Position numbers and translations under genes: made by a program | Virus record (IMG/VR): IMGVR_UViG_3300030118_000474 | Location: 1 to 34,416 of that record | DNA length: 34,416 bases | From: a virus | Strand: one strand, 5' to 3' | Shown here: positions 22,819-29,379 of the stretch, one piece after another | How the letters are laid out: every line of letters begins with the position of its first letter | How positions within the stretch are numbered: position 1 is the first letter of the stretch | The notes under the pieces: model-generated | The model's input: the letters and a program-made list of their open reading frames with translations, nothing else | Database searches by the model: none | What the model was told of the DNA's origin: nothing

Positions 22819-24246
22819 TTATGATGTACTTGCATATGCTTTAGTTAACACTGCTTGAGTTAAGACAGCAGTATGTACTATGTAATCTAATCTGTCTATT
22901 GCATTAGCAGCAGTTGAAAGATCAGGTGCAGTTCCTCCAGCAAATTGATAATAGTTTGAATAGCCTAAAGTTCTGTTTCCTGTTCCATCTTGAACTATAA
23001 ATATACTACCTACCTGACCTGGGGTGCAATTAGTAGGATTACCTAAAGTTCTGTTATCAGTAAGAGTAACTGTAAAGTTTTGACCTGTGTTAAAATCAAC
23101 TGCAATAACTGTAGCATCTGTCAACTGATTTACATCTGCAGCGGCTGACTTAGAAATATGTATTTGTTTTTCTGGTGAAGCTTTGTCTACACCAATCTTA
23201 CTTCCTACTCTTAACTCACCACTTACAGATGCAGAAGTTTTAACTACGAGAGTATTGAATGTTCCTTTGTCTGCAGATACACTGCCTTCAATAACAGCAT
23301 TGATAGAAGTAATAGCAGCAGCATTAACACTGGTCAAAGCACTGACTGCTGCAATGTTTGTATTGCTGTTTCCTATACTTGTAGCTAATGCTGACGATAC
23401 AGCCGCCAACTCTGCCGATGTAGCAAAGTTAGATCCATCTCCAAGAATAGAATTAATCGATGTAATAGCTGCATTACTATTTCCTATACTTGTAGCTAAT
23501 GCCGATGACACAGCAGCCAGTTCCGCTGATGTAGCAAAGTTAGAACCGTCTCCTAGTATGGAGTTAATAGAGGTTATAGCTGCTTTATTTACACTTGTAA
23601 GTGCGCTAACTGCAGCTATATCTGAAGCAGTAGGAACTGCAGAACCACCTACAAATACATTAGTAGATGCAAATAAATTAGCTGCACTGACATTACCACT
23701 AAACTCTGCAGCAGTGCCACTGACCTTTCCATTAAATGCTGCACCACTTACAACTGTAAGCTGATTAACTGTAAATGCTGATACTGAACTAGGAGCAGTA
23801 GGTAAATTAGTTAAGTTAGATCCATCACCAAAATAAGATGCTGCGCTAACATTGCCACTAAATTCTGCTGCAGTTCCGCTAACCTTACCTGTAAACGATG
23901 CTCCACTAACTACTGTTAATTGATTTATTGTAAATGTTGATACAGATGTTGGTATAGATGCTTCTACACCTGTTAAATTAGAACCGTCACCAAAATATGT
24001 TGATGCACACACAGTAGCTATTAGAGTTGCAGCATTAGCTGTTATGTTTCCTGATGCGCTAAGATTAGCACCAACTGTTAGTTTACCTGTTGTCTCTACT
24101 TCAGAGTTACTTATTTTTAAGGCTGAGTTTGTTCCTTCACCGTCTGAAACAAAACGTACAGTTGAATCTACACCACTGTTACTGTTACTTACCTGAAGTA
24201 AATCTTTGTAACTGTTTGATATGAGTTTGCCAGTAAGTGTTGCCAT
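22819..24246 (-). CDS. Repeat-containing tail fibre protein
   Basis: A 475-residue protein if translation starts at the ATG overlapping the upstream stop codon (TAATG at 24248-24244); a start five codons earlier is less likely. The centre consists of internal repeats. One is a 53-residue unit with NQLTVVSGA, FSGNVSAA and FGDGSNL; the other is a 37-residue unit, twice in tandem, with SINSILGDGSNFATSAEL. Such repeats suit a trimeric beta-structured shaft. The C-terminal portion (DVNQLTDATVIAVDFNTGQN and onward) resembles pyocin/phage fibre head domains. It probably forms the distal fibre with the neighbouring lectin-like protein. Confidence 0.8.
   Translation of the reverse strand: MATLTGKLISNSYKDLLQVSNSNSGVDSTVRFVSDGEGTNSALKISNSEVETTGKLTVGANLSASGNITANAATLIATVCASTYFGDGSNLTGVEASIPTSVSTFTINQLTVVSGASFTGKVSGTAAEFSGNVSAASYFGDGSNLTNLPTAPSSVSAFTVNQLTVVSGAAFNGKVSGTAAEFSGNVSAANLFASTNVFVGGSAVPTASDIAAVSALTSVNKAAITSINSILGDGSNFATSAELAAVSSALATSIGNSNAAITSINSILGDGSNFATSAELAAVSSALATSIGNSNTNIAAVSALTSVNAAAITSINAVIEGSVSADKGTFNTLVVKTSASVSGELRVGSKIGVDKASPEKQIHISKSAAADVNQLTDATVIAVDFNTGQNFTVTLTDNRTLGNPTNCTPGQVGSIFIVQDGTGNRTLGYSNYYQFAGGTAPDLSTAANAIDRLDYIVHTAVLTQAVLTKAYASTS
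23362..23583 (-). repeat. Two tandem 111-bp coding repeats in the fibre gene
   Basis: Units 23473-23583 and 23362-23472 encode the same 37 residues, including SINSILGDGSNFATSAEL. The DNA copies differ at many third codon positions, so the protein is conserved while the DNA has diverged. This points to an old duplication held by selection rather than a recent slippage event. Confidence 0.8.
23665..23949 (-). repeat. Two 53-residue-period coding repeats in the fibre gene
   Basis: Residues encoded at 23791-23949 and 23665-23790 share a pattern of NQLTVVSGA, GKVSGTAAEFSGNVSAA and related positions. The second copy is cut short by the following AAVSALTSVN region. As with the tandem pair, synonymous differences separate the DNA copies. 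Confidence 0.7.
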
Positions 24247-24524
24247 TATATTAAATTCCAAAATCTATCTGTGTCTTCCCATTTAGTATTAGCATTTTGC
24301 CACTCAATGCCTCTATCTAAGTTAGACGGTGGACGAGGATTACGAATATTTATATCATCTCTTACATCAGGTACTTTATTCTGCGGATGATTTTTTAAAT
24401 CATATGCTCCATCAAAATCAGTAGGACAAACAAGTAAACCATAACTGTTTAGTTTCATTACCCTGTGAGGATAAACAAAACCGCATATATCACATACAGC
24501 TTTGGCGTTCTTATTGCTTGCCAT
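24246..24524 (-). CDS. Small protein with zinc-ribbon-like cysteines
   Basis: The 92-residue protein has C11-x2-C14 (AVCDICGFVYPH) and a third cysteine at 33 in LLVCPTDFDG. These, with nearby His residues (H20, H46), could bind a metal. The C-terminus contains NIRNPRPPSNLDRGIEW, reminiscent of small tail-module proteins in marine podoviruses. It lies between the tail adaptor and the fibre gene, and its stop codon overlaps the fibre start. The function is unknown; a structural metal site is inference. Confidence 0.7.
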   Translation of the reverse strand: MASNKNAKAVCDICGFVYPHRVMKLNSYGLLVCPTDFDGAYDLKNHPQNKVPDVRDDINIRNPRPPSNLDRGIEWQNANTKWEDTDRFWNLI

Positions 24525-24526
24525 TA

Positions 24527-25201
24527 TTATAACCTATTTATTCTAGGTAAAAAATAAGCACTTGCTCTTTCTCTGTCTTCATCCATAGCGTGCATAAGAC
24601 GTTCTTCATACTCTGCTTTGAGAAGACCAATCCGACCTACGTCAACACCTGGACGTTTCATAGCCATGTAATAAGCCAGACCTGTAGTAAGACAAGGAAG
24701 AAATCTACGAGATATATCAGCATTCTGACCAGCAGATTTTGTTACATCTTCTGTATGCTTAACCTGCTCCAGCTTTAGAATATCTGTAGTATTATCTGGC
24801 ACAGGCCAAAGGAATAAAACAGGATTGCCTCTCTCTCTACGAATAGCATATTGATTAGGTCTTCCTGTTTGACTCTTACGAGGAATCTTTAAATATTCTT
24901 CCATCGTAATACGTTCAAGCTGAAGATCAATATTATCTCTTCGTAAAACTGCTTCGGTAACATCAATGGTGCTTGAAGTTAAAGCATAAGATGTTACACT
25001 GGTAGATACTGAGATAGCAGTAGTACCAGCAGTCCAAAGAAGAATGCCACGGTTCTGCCAATCTTGGAGAAGAAGATTAATTGATCTACGAGCAGACTTA
25101 GGTTCATGTCCCAGTGTCTGCTCACCACCAATCATCTCCGTTGCTTCTTGAATAACTTCATCAATATCCATTGAGAAGTCGTATGTTCCGCTAGTACCCA
25201 T
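24527..25201 (-). CDS. Tail adaptor/accessory protein (P22 gp4-like role)
   Basis: The 224-residue protein has features of a widespread podovirus connector family. DIDEVIQEATEMIGGE is followed by SARRSINLLLQDWQNRGI, a central beta region with ERITMEEYLKIPRKSQTGRP and FLWPVPDNT, and a C-terminal helical AEYEERLMHAMDEDRERAS. These proteins join the portal or adaptor ring to the tail hub. TAGGA lies about 10 nt before the ATG. The family pattern is recognised from memory; the exact ring position is not resolvable here. Confidence 0.75.
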   Translation of the reverse strand: MGTSGTYDFSMDIDEVIQEATEMIGGEQTLGHEPKSARRSINLLLQDWQNRGILLWTAGTTAISVSTSVTSYALTSSTIDVTEAVLRRDNIDLQLERITMEEYLKIPRKSQTGRPNQYAIRRERGNPVLFLWPVPDNTTDILKLEQVKHTEDVTKSAGQNADISRRFLPCLTTGLAYYMAMKRPGVDVGRIGLLKAEYEERLMHAMDEDRERASAYFLPRINRL

Positions 25202-25211
25202 TTAGTTATTC

Positions 25212-25415
25212 CTAGTCGTTGTATTCTATGATTTTTCCTGGCTCATAGTCCACTACAACATCCTGCTCTGCAGCTTTAATCTGTGGACCTTTACGTGCAG
25301 CGCCATACCCCTGACCAGTAGGACGACCCGTCATCTTGTCTATGTCTTCTGCAGTGCGAGGATTACGAATATAATTAAAAGTATATTCAGTTATCCCTTT
25401 TGGATTGTTAGACAT
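25212..25415 (-). CDS. Small unknown protein ahead of the tail adaptor
   Basis: The 67-residue polar protein (MSNNPKGITEYTFNYIRNPR through DYEPGKIIEYND) has no recognised motif. Its start is well supported by AAGGAGA, 5-6 bases upstream. Those bases are also the last Arg codons of the preceding 42-residue gene. It sits between the basic-protein block and the tail adaptor gene and is probably a minor virion protein. Confidence 0.65.
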   Translation of the reverse strand: MSNNPKGITEYTFNYIRNPRTAEDIDKMTGRPTGQGYGAARKGPQIKAAEQDVVVDYEPGKIIEYND

Positions 25416-25417
25416 GT

Positions 25418-25546
25418 TTATCTCCTTCTAGATCTTCTTCGCCTGTTAGTTTTCAAAGCAAGCGATCTAATAAGTTTTTTACTTTTTTTCTTTTTAGAAG
25501 GTGCTTTGATAATCTGTTGGCTTATCTTTGACCTGTTTATTGTCAT
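25418..25546 (-). CDS. 42-residue Arg/Lys-rich protein
   Basis: This short frame (ATG at 25546-25544, TAA at 25420-25418) encodes 18 Lys/Arg among 42 residues and no acidic residue. It includes PSKKKKSKKLIRS and ends in NRRRRSRRR. It begins 2 nt after the stop codon of the SKGGAMK-repeat gene. Its last codons supply the Shine-Dalgarno of the next gene. That tight fit, and the lack of any other frame in this interval, support it as real. It resembles a protamine-like DNA-binding tail. The function is inferred. Confidence 0.65.
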   Translation of the reverse strand: MTINRSKISQQIIKAPSKKKKSKKLIRSLALKTNRRRRSRRR

Positions 25547-25548
25547 TA

Positions 25549-25707
25549 CTAGTAAAGACGATTATGAGGTGCTTTAGTAGATTTTTTCTTCATAGCACCA
25601 CCCTTTGAAGCATTCTTAGTTCCTTTTTTCATTGCTCCACCTTTAGACATGTACTTAGTATTTTTCATAGCGCCGCCCTTAGACATATATTTAGTGTGTT
25701 TAGGCAT
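25549..25707 (-). CDS. 52-residue lysine-rich tandem-repeat protein
   Basis: The frame runs from ATG at 25707-25705 to TAG at 25551-25549 and overlaps the upstream gene by 8 bp. Residues 5-16, 17-29 and 30-42 are three copies of a 12-13 residue unit, consensus T-K-Y-M-S-K-G-G-A-M-K-K. By my count it has 14 Lys and 1 Arg and no acidic residue. The periodic basic repeat suggests binding along DNA or along an ordered virion surface. No named family is recognised. Confidence 0.7.
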   Translation of the reverse strand: MPKHTKYMSKGGAMKNTKYMSKGGAMKKGTKNASKGGAMKKKSTKAPHNRLY

Positions 25708-26371
25708 CTTCAGTCTCCTCTTGATACAAGTTGTTAAAAGTTAAATATGGATTCATGTAGCTGTCGTGTATTTCTGCTGAATGAACATACTGACTTGGTG
25801 CAAAGTCTGGCGCACCTTCACCAGTTACCCATAAAGCAGGATTAGTAACTCTAACCCTATTATTTGGTAGTGCTACTATATTACCAGTATATGGTCCTGC
25901 ATCAATCAACTCTATAACATGTGACTGTTTATGTTGTGCAGGATCATCTGATATAGAACTATCCGTATAATCTACTGTAAACAAATACCTCCCAGTGTGA
26001 AAAACATTATCTATTTTACATAACCACGGACTTGATGATATTCTGTCCATTACTATTATAGCATGATTTCTAGAAGAACAGTCCCAAGGTTGTGCTAAAT
26101 GTGTCGGCATTTTAACAGGCCATTCTTCTAATCTGGTGTCAGCTATCAAAGCTGTGATAGGCATCCTTGCCCACATTGCTCCACCATGTACATTTTCTTC
26201 TTCATCGCATCCAGTAAATACAACATTAAAAGTTAATGATCTGTCTGGTATTGTATTAACTGCAATTACTAAAGCGTGTAAATATTCTCCTTCATAGTCC
26301 ATGTGGTTATTAGTAAATTCTTTTCGTACCCAACACTTAAACTGTGGGATGTTTGAACTTAAATATGCCAT
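25700..26371 (-). CDS. Conserved-looking phage protein of unknown function
   Basis: The 223-residue protein is the one non-basic, globular-looking product inside the basic-protein block. It contains alternating beta-like segments (YLHALVIAVNTI, LTFNVVFTG, HAIIVMDRIS, GRYLFTVDYTD, NRVRVTNPALWVTGEGAPDF) and four cysteines. No catalytic motif stands out. The ATG lies one base after the stop codon of the 97-residue basic gene. A minor capsid or connector role is possible from position. I recall similar sequences in marine phage genomes but not a function. Confidence 0.75.
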   Translation of the reverse strand: MAYLSSNIPQFKCWVRKEFTNNHMDYEGEYLHALVIAVNTIPDRSLTFNVVFTGCDEEENVHGGAMWARMPITALIADTRLEEWPVKMPTHLAQPWDCSSRNHAIIVMDRISSSPWLCKIDNVFHTGRYLFTVDYTDSSISDDPAQHKQSHVIELIDAGPYTGNIVALPNNRVRVTNPALWVTGEGAPDFAPSQYVHSAEIHDSYMNPYLTFNNLYQEETEDA

Positions 26372-26372
26372 T

Positions 26373-26666
26373 TTATTTTTTACTTTTGTGTTTCTTTCTT
26401 AATGTTTGTTTAGCAACTTTTGCCAACCTGGATTGTTCAGGTTTGTTTGCAAACTTTGCGCGTTGTTCCAATACTGTTAATATCTGTATTTTTCTTGCAT
26501 ATGGCTTTCTTATCCTTTTAACTTTTGCAATAGTATCTTTAGCATCCTTAATTGTAGCATACTTTATACCTACTGTATCCTTTGGATTTTCATCTGTATA
26601 AAGTCTACGACCAGAACCTTTAGGTTTTTTTCCTGTTCCTACTTTTGGGTCTTTTACTTTTCTCAT
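26373..26666 (-). CDS. Basic 97-residue protein, giant-virus-type domain
   Basis: The protein starts MRKVKDPKVGTGKKPKGSG and continues RRLYTDENPKDTVGIKYAT, DAKDTIAKVKRIRKPYARKI and VLEQRAKFANKPEQSRLAK. Its end, TLRKKHKSKK, is strongly basic. I recall this domain (Pfam DUF5824, name to be verified) from marine phages and large algal viruses. The conserved GSGRRLYTDENPKDTV and KPYARKIQILTV segments make it more than a generic basic peptide. Its first 47 bp overlap the end of the 47-residue gene in another frame. The function is unknown; a nucleic-acid-binding virion role is plausible. Confidence 0.75.
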   Translation of the reverse strand: MRKVKDPKVGTGKKPKGSGRRLYTDENPKDTVGIKYATIKDAKDTIAKVKRIRKPYARKIQILTVLEQRAKFANKPEQSRLAKVAKQTLRKKHKSKK

Positions 26667-26763
26667 TTTTCTTCACATAGTTTTTAATAATATTAGATTG
26701 CTGTTTATGTAAACGAGAGGCTTTTGATAATGCTTTAGAAACTTTTTTTAACTTTTTAACCAT
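26620..26763 (-). CDS. 47-residue lysine-rich protein
   Basis: The ATG at 26763-26761 follows the TAG of the 186-residue gene with no gap, and the frame ends at TAA 26622-26620. The product (MVKKLKKVSKALSKASRLHK onward) has 19 Lys/Arg in 47 residues and one Glu. It overlaps the next gene by 47 bp, and both frames of the overlap encode basic peptides. Direct abutment to the upstream stop codon and absence of any other frame in 26667-26760 support it. Confidence 0.65.
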   Translation of the reverse strand: MVKKLKKVSKALSKASRLHKQQSNIIKNYVKKNEKSKRPKSRNRKKT

Positions 26764-27324
26764 CTAACATCTCCACCTTCTTCTGGCTTGTCTAAGTCTT
26801 GAGTTAGGATTCTTTGCAGCTTTAGGAAACTTTTTCATTTGTCCTGCTGATCTGGCACAAAAACTTTTTCTTCTGGCTGCTCTTGCTTTAGTTCTTGGTT
26901 TCTTTTCAGTCACAGCAGTTTGAAGTTTACTACCAGGATTTTGTCTTCTGTATTTTGCTACCCCTTTAGCAGTTAGACCTGCACCAGCTTTTGTGGGACG
27001 CTTATCTCCTTTACCGATAGTAAGACCTTTCATGCCTTTACCAGTAGTTTTCTTTTTCTTTTTAGCTGCCACAGTACCACCCTTTTTTCTAAAAGCTTTT
27101 GTTTTCTTTGCGATAGATTTAGGTTGTTTAGAAAATTGTTTTCCTTTTTTAGTATCTTTTCTTTTCTTTCTACTTGTAGCAGCATATTCTGCAGGAGACA
27201 ATGCCGCTATAGCTTTAGATGGTAAATAACGTTCACCAGTTTTAGCTGAAGGCTTTCCTGACTTTGTACGCCACTTCTGCTTTGTCCAATCTTTTAAACT
27301 CTTCTGTGATTTTTTTAAAGCCAT
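26764..27324 (-). CDS. Highly basic 186-residue protein with two conserved domains
   Basis: By my count the protein has about 63 Lys/Arg and 6 Asp/Glu. The N-terminal domain (about 12-70) reads WTKQKWRTKSGKPS, GERYLPSKAIAALSPAEYAA and KKRKDTKKGKQF. The C-terminal domain (about 118-186) has TAKGVAKYRRQNPGSKLQTA, RRKSFCARSAGQMKKF and NPNSRLRQARRRWRC. I recall both segments as conserved domains of marine phages and nucleocytoplasmic large DNA viruses (Pfam DUF5872 and DUF6321, to be verified). A Lys run (KKKKK) links them. The composition suggests a histone-like, virion-packaged DNA binder. Two cysteines sit in the conserved C-terminal motifs. Confidence 0.8.
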   Translation of the reverse strand: MALKKSQKSLKDWTKQKWRTKSGKPSAKTGERYLPSKAIAALSPAEYAATSRKKRKDTKKGKQFSKQPKSIAKKTKAFRKKGGTVAAKKKKKTTGKGMKGLTIGKGDKRPTKAGAGLTAKGVAKYRRQNPGSKLQTAVTEKKPRTKARAARRKSFCARSAGQMKKFPKAAKNPNSRLRQARRRWRC

Positions 27325-27326
27325 TT

Positions 27327-27533
27327 TTACTTGTATCCACCACCCGCAGCTTTATATTGTTTAGCCAGCATTTGCGCTTTTCTTGCACTCCACTGACCAG
27401 GATTTCCACCCTTGCTGCCAGCTTTAATTTTATTAAATAATCTTTTACGCATAGTAGGTTTAGTATAATTACCAGCTTGATTAACTTTAGATTTAGATTT
27501 ACGGACAGCTTTCTTTCTCATTTTTATACCCAT
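27327..27533 (-). CDS. Basic 68-residue protein with conserved GGNPGQWSARKAQ motif
   Basis: The protein has 20 Lys/Arg and no acidic residue among 68. The conserved portion is GNYTKPTMRKRLFNKIKAGS followed by KGGNPGQWSARKAQMLAKQY and AAGGGYK. I recall it as a recurring partner of the preceding-type domains in marine phages and giant viruses. The start at 27533 overlaps the previous stop codon by 10 bp; an ATG four codons later is an alternative. It is two bases from the 186-residue gene, so co-translation is likely. Confidence 0.75.
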   Translation of the reverse strand: MGIKMRKKAVRKSKSKVNQAGNYTKPTMRKRLFNKIKAGSKGGNPGQWSARKAQMLAKQYKAAGGGYK

Positions 27534-28399
27534 CTATTAGTTTTACCTTTAGATTGCCTACCTATTTTACCACCAACTTTCATTGTTTTAAAACCTCTCA
27601 TTGCAGCACGAACACCACGAGGTGCTTTACTTACTTTTTTCTTTTTACCTTTTCCTACACGACCACCTTTGAAGTCACCTTCATAAAGTTCTGCTTCTTC
27701 TAGTCTTTCACGTATTTCATCAGGCATTTTATTCTTGTCTACTTCATACATTAATCCTAAATCTTTTGAAGTTTGACCAGGATAAAAAGCAAAACGTCCA
27801 CCTTCTGTTGGATCTTTCTCAGGTTTTGTTTTTTGAGGTTTAGTTTTTTTAGTAGTAGAAATAGGAGCAGGTTTTTTAATTGGCTTTGTTTTCTTAGGAG
27901 TGGTTTTTTTAGGAGTAGATTTTTTACTATCACTACCCATAATAGAACCTGCTGCTGCTGTACCTACAACAGCCGCTGCAGTTCTGGTTTGTTTGGCTTT
28001 TTCCTGAGCAGCTTTAGATATTGGCCTAGCTCCTAATGGCTTACCGTCTGGACCTTTCTTAAATCTTGATGTAACAAGATTACTTTTTTTAGAACCAACT
28101 TTTTTATCTAATCCAAATGCTAATCTAAGAGCATCTTTATTATCTTTACTATTTAATGCTGTTCTAACATTTTTAACAAAGTTTGGTCCTCTTGTCGCTA
28201 ATGCTTTTCCAATTTTTGCAGCACCTAAACCAGGAATAGCAAGACTAGCTATTTCTGCAACAAGTTGTCCTTGTTTTCTTCTTTTTTGAAGTTTAGGACT
28301 TTCTGCTATTCTTTTGCTTTTTTCTTCAGCTTCTGTTTTCCCAACTTTACCCCTATCTTTTCTTCTTTTAAATTCTTCTATTTGTTTTAATGTAGCCAT
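27524..28399 (-). CDS. Basic, Lys/Pro-rich structural-region protein
   Basis: The 291-residue protein has a charged helical N-terminus (about 1-45) and a hydrophobic Ala/Gly segment (about 50-70, IASLAIPGLGAAKIGKAL). A Lys/Pro/Thr-rich linker follows (about 158-198, repeated PKKT/TKPxK), then a globular stretch with FAFYPGQTSKDLG. The C-terminal tail has GGRVGKGKKKKVSKAPRG and AMRGF. That tail is shared with the 97-residue protein encoded upstream. AAAGGATAT precedes the ATG. No family is recognised; a DNA- or scaffold-binding virion protein is inferred. Confidence 0.75.
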   Translation of the reverse strand: MATLKQIEEFKRRKDRGKVGKTEAEEKSKRIAESPKLQKRRKQGQLVAEIASLAIPGLGAAKIGKALATRGPNFVKNVRTALNSKDNKDALRLAFGLDKKVGSKKSNLVTSRFKKGPDGKPLGARPISKAAQEKAKQTRTAAAVVGTAAAGSIMGSDSKKSTPKKTTPKKTKPIKKPAPISTTKKTKPQKTKPEKDPTEGGRFAFYPGQTSKDLGLMYEVDKNKMPDEIRERLEEAELYEGDFKGGRVGKGKKKKVSKAPRGVRAAMRGFKTMKVGGKIGRQSKGKTNRWV

Positions 28400-28417
28400 A
28401 ATAATATCCTTTCTTAA

Positions 28418-28711
28418 CTAAAAGCCGCGTAAAGCAACACCTGCTCCACGACCTAAAAAGTTAGCTCTTTTTTTAACTACAACCTTTTTTTTCTTACCTT
28501 TTCCTACACGACCACCAGCAGACTCACCCTGCGCTGACATTAGTTTTTCAAAGGTAGGCATGTTTGCTTGTTGCTTTTCATAAGCTTCATCAAACTCTTC
28601 ATCCTTAGATTTTTTTCTACTCCCTCCTCTATTCATAGCATCAATTTCTCTTTGATACTTTGAAGCAGGACTTTCATTGGGATTAAGAGGATCAAAGATA
28701 GGACCAGCCAT
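28418..28711 (-). CDS. 97-residue protein with basic C-terminal tail
   Basis: The N-terminal part is polar and helical (SPASKYQREIDAMNRGG and DEEFDEAYEKQQANMPTFEK). The C-terminus is AGGRVGKGKKKKVVVKKRAN and ends ALRGF, matching the tail of the next protein downstream. AAAGGAG precedes the ATG. It opens the basic-protein block directly after the head-tail connector gene. The function is unknown; the shared tail suggests a common binding partner inside the virion. Confidence 0.7.
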   Translation of the reverse strand: MAGPIFDPLNPNESPASKYQREIDAMNRGGSRKKSKDEEFDEAYEKQQANMPTFEKLMSAQGESAGGRVGKGKKKKVVVKKRANFLGRGAGVALRGF

Positions 28712-28722
28712 TATAGTCTCCT

Positions 28723-29379
28723 TTAATTAGTATTAGCTACCAGATTGTCATCTGCACCAGCAGGACTTGCAGGAGTCTGCATGTCATCTCTACGTGTTCT
28801 ACGTGCCTGATTACGCTGTAACTCTAGAAGCTGTGCATATCGTTGTTCATATAATTGTGAAGTGGGATAATCTTTTTGAAACATCATTGCCTCTATCATA
28901 GAAGCATTATAAAGAAGGTCGTAACAAAAATCAGTAAAATAGTTTTCAGGAGTTGCGGATGTTAATGTTACTGGGCGATTAACATGAACGACCTGTCCAC
29001 TGTAAGTAGATGCAGGAGTAGGTGCAATTAAAACTGTAGAATTATTACGAGGCGCATAATACCTTGGTTCATCAGTTGATGCGCTTACAGGCCAGTAATC
29101 ATTAATATATTCATCAGTTCGTTGCAGTAAATTAATCTTTGTAGAGTCGCTTATAATATTAATATTCTTAACTATGCGTGTGCCTGTGGGTAAGGTAAGG
29201 ATATTGTTTCCAGAAGAAACAGCAACAGAAGTATAAGAGACTAAACCATAGTCATCCAAATCTTTTGTCAGACGTTCTTCGGCACGATTAACCATCTTAG
29301 GAATATAGTTAATAAACTCTGTTCCTTCATTTTCAGATGTCTGAATAATATCGTTTACCAGATAAGTATAATCAACCAT
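28723..29379 (-). CDS. Head-tail connector/adaptor-like protein
   Basis: The 218-residue protein has an N-terminal helical portion, YIPKMVNRAEERLTKDLDDY, typical of gp6/gp8-type connector proteins. A beta-rich middle follows (VSSGNNILTLPTGTRIVKNI, PRYYAPRNNSTVLIAPTP). The C-terminal helix has FCYDLLYNASMIEAMMFQK, SQLYEQRYAQLLELQRNQAR and a polar tail. The family is common in marine podoviruses. It overlaps the 101-residue gene by 8 bp and precedes the basic-protein block. The connector role is from pattern and order. Confidence 0.75.
   Translation of the reverse strand: MVDYTYLVNDIIQTSENEGTEFINYIPKMVNRAEERLTKDLDDYGLVSYTSVAVSSGNNILTLPTGTRIVKNINIISDSTKINLLQRTDEYINDYWPVSASTDEPRYYAPRNNSTVLIAPTPASTYSGQVVHVNRPVTLTSATPENYFTDFCYDLLYNASMIEAMMFQKDYPTSQLYEQRYAQLLELQRNQARRTRRDDMQTPASPAGADDNLVANTN

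Noticed and set aside
23183-23764. 193-codon frame on the + strand
   Set aside because: It is the antisense shadow of the repetitive fibre gene; its repeats mirror the fibre repeats and it has no independent support.
23362-23949. CRISPR-like spaced repeats
   Set aside because: The repeats are long, in frame and imperfect at synonymous sites, and are part of a fibre coding sequence.
26344-26601. + strand frame of 85 codons rich in hydrophobic residues
   Set aside because: It is antisense to the basic 97-residue gene; Lys codons read backwards give Phe/Leu, so the apparent membrane protein is an artefact.
26993-27229. + strand hydrophobic frame of 78 codons
   Set aside because: It is an antisense shadow of the Lys-rich 186-residue gene for the same reason.
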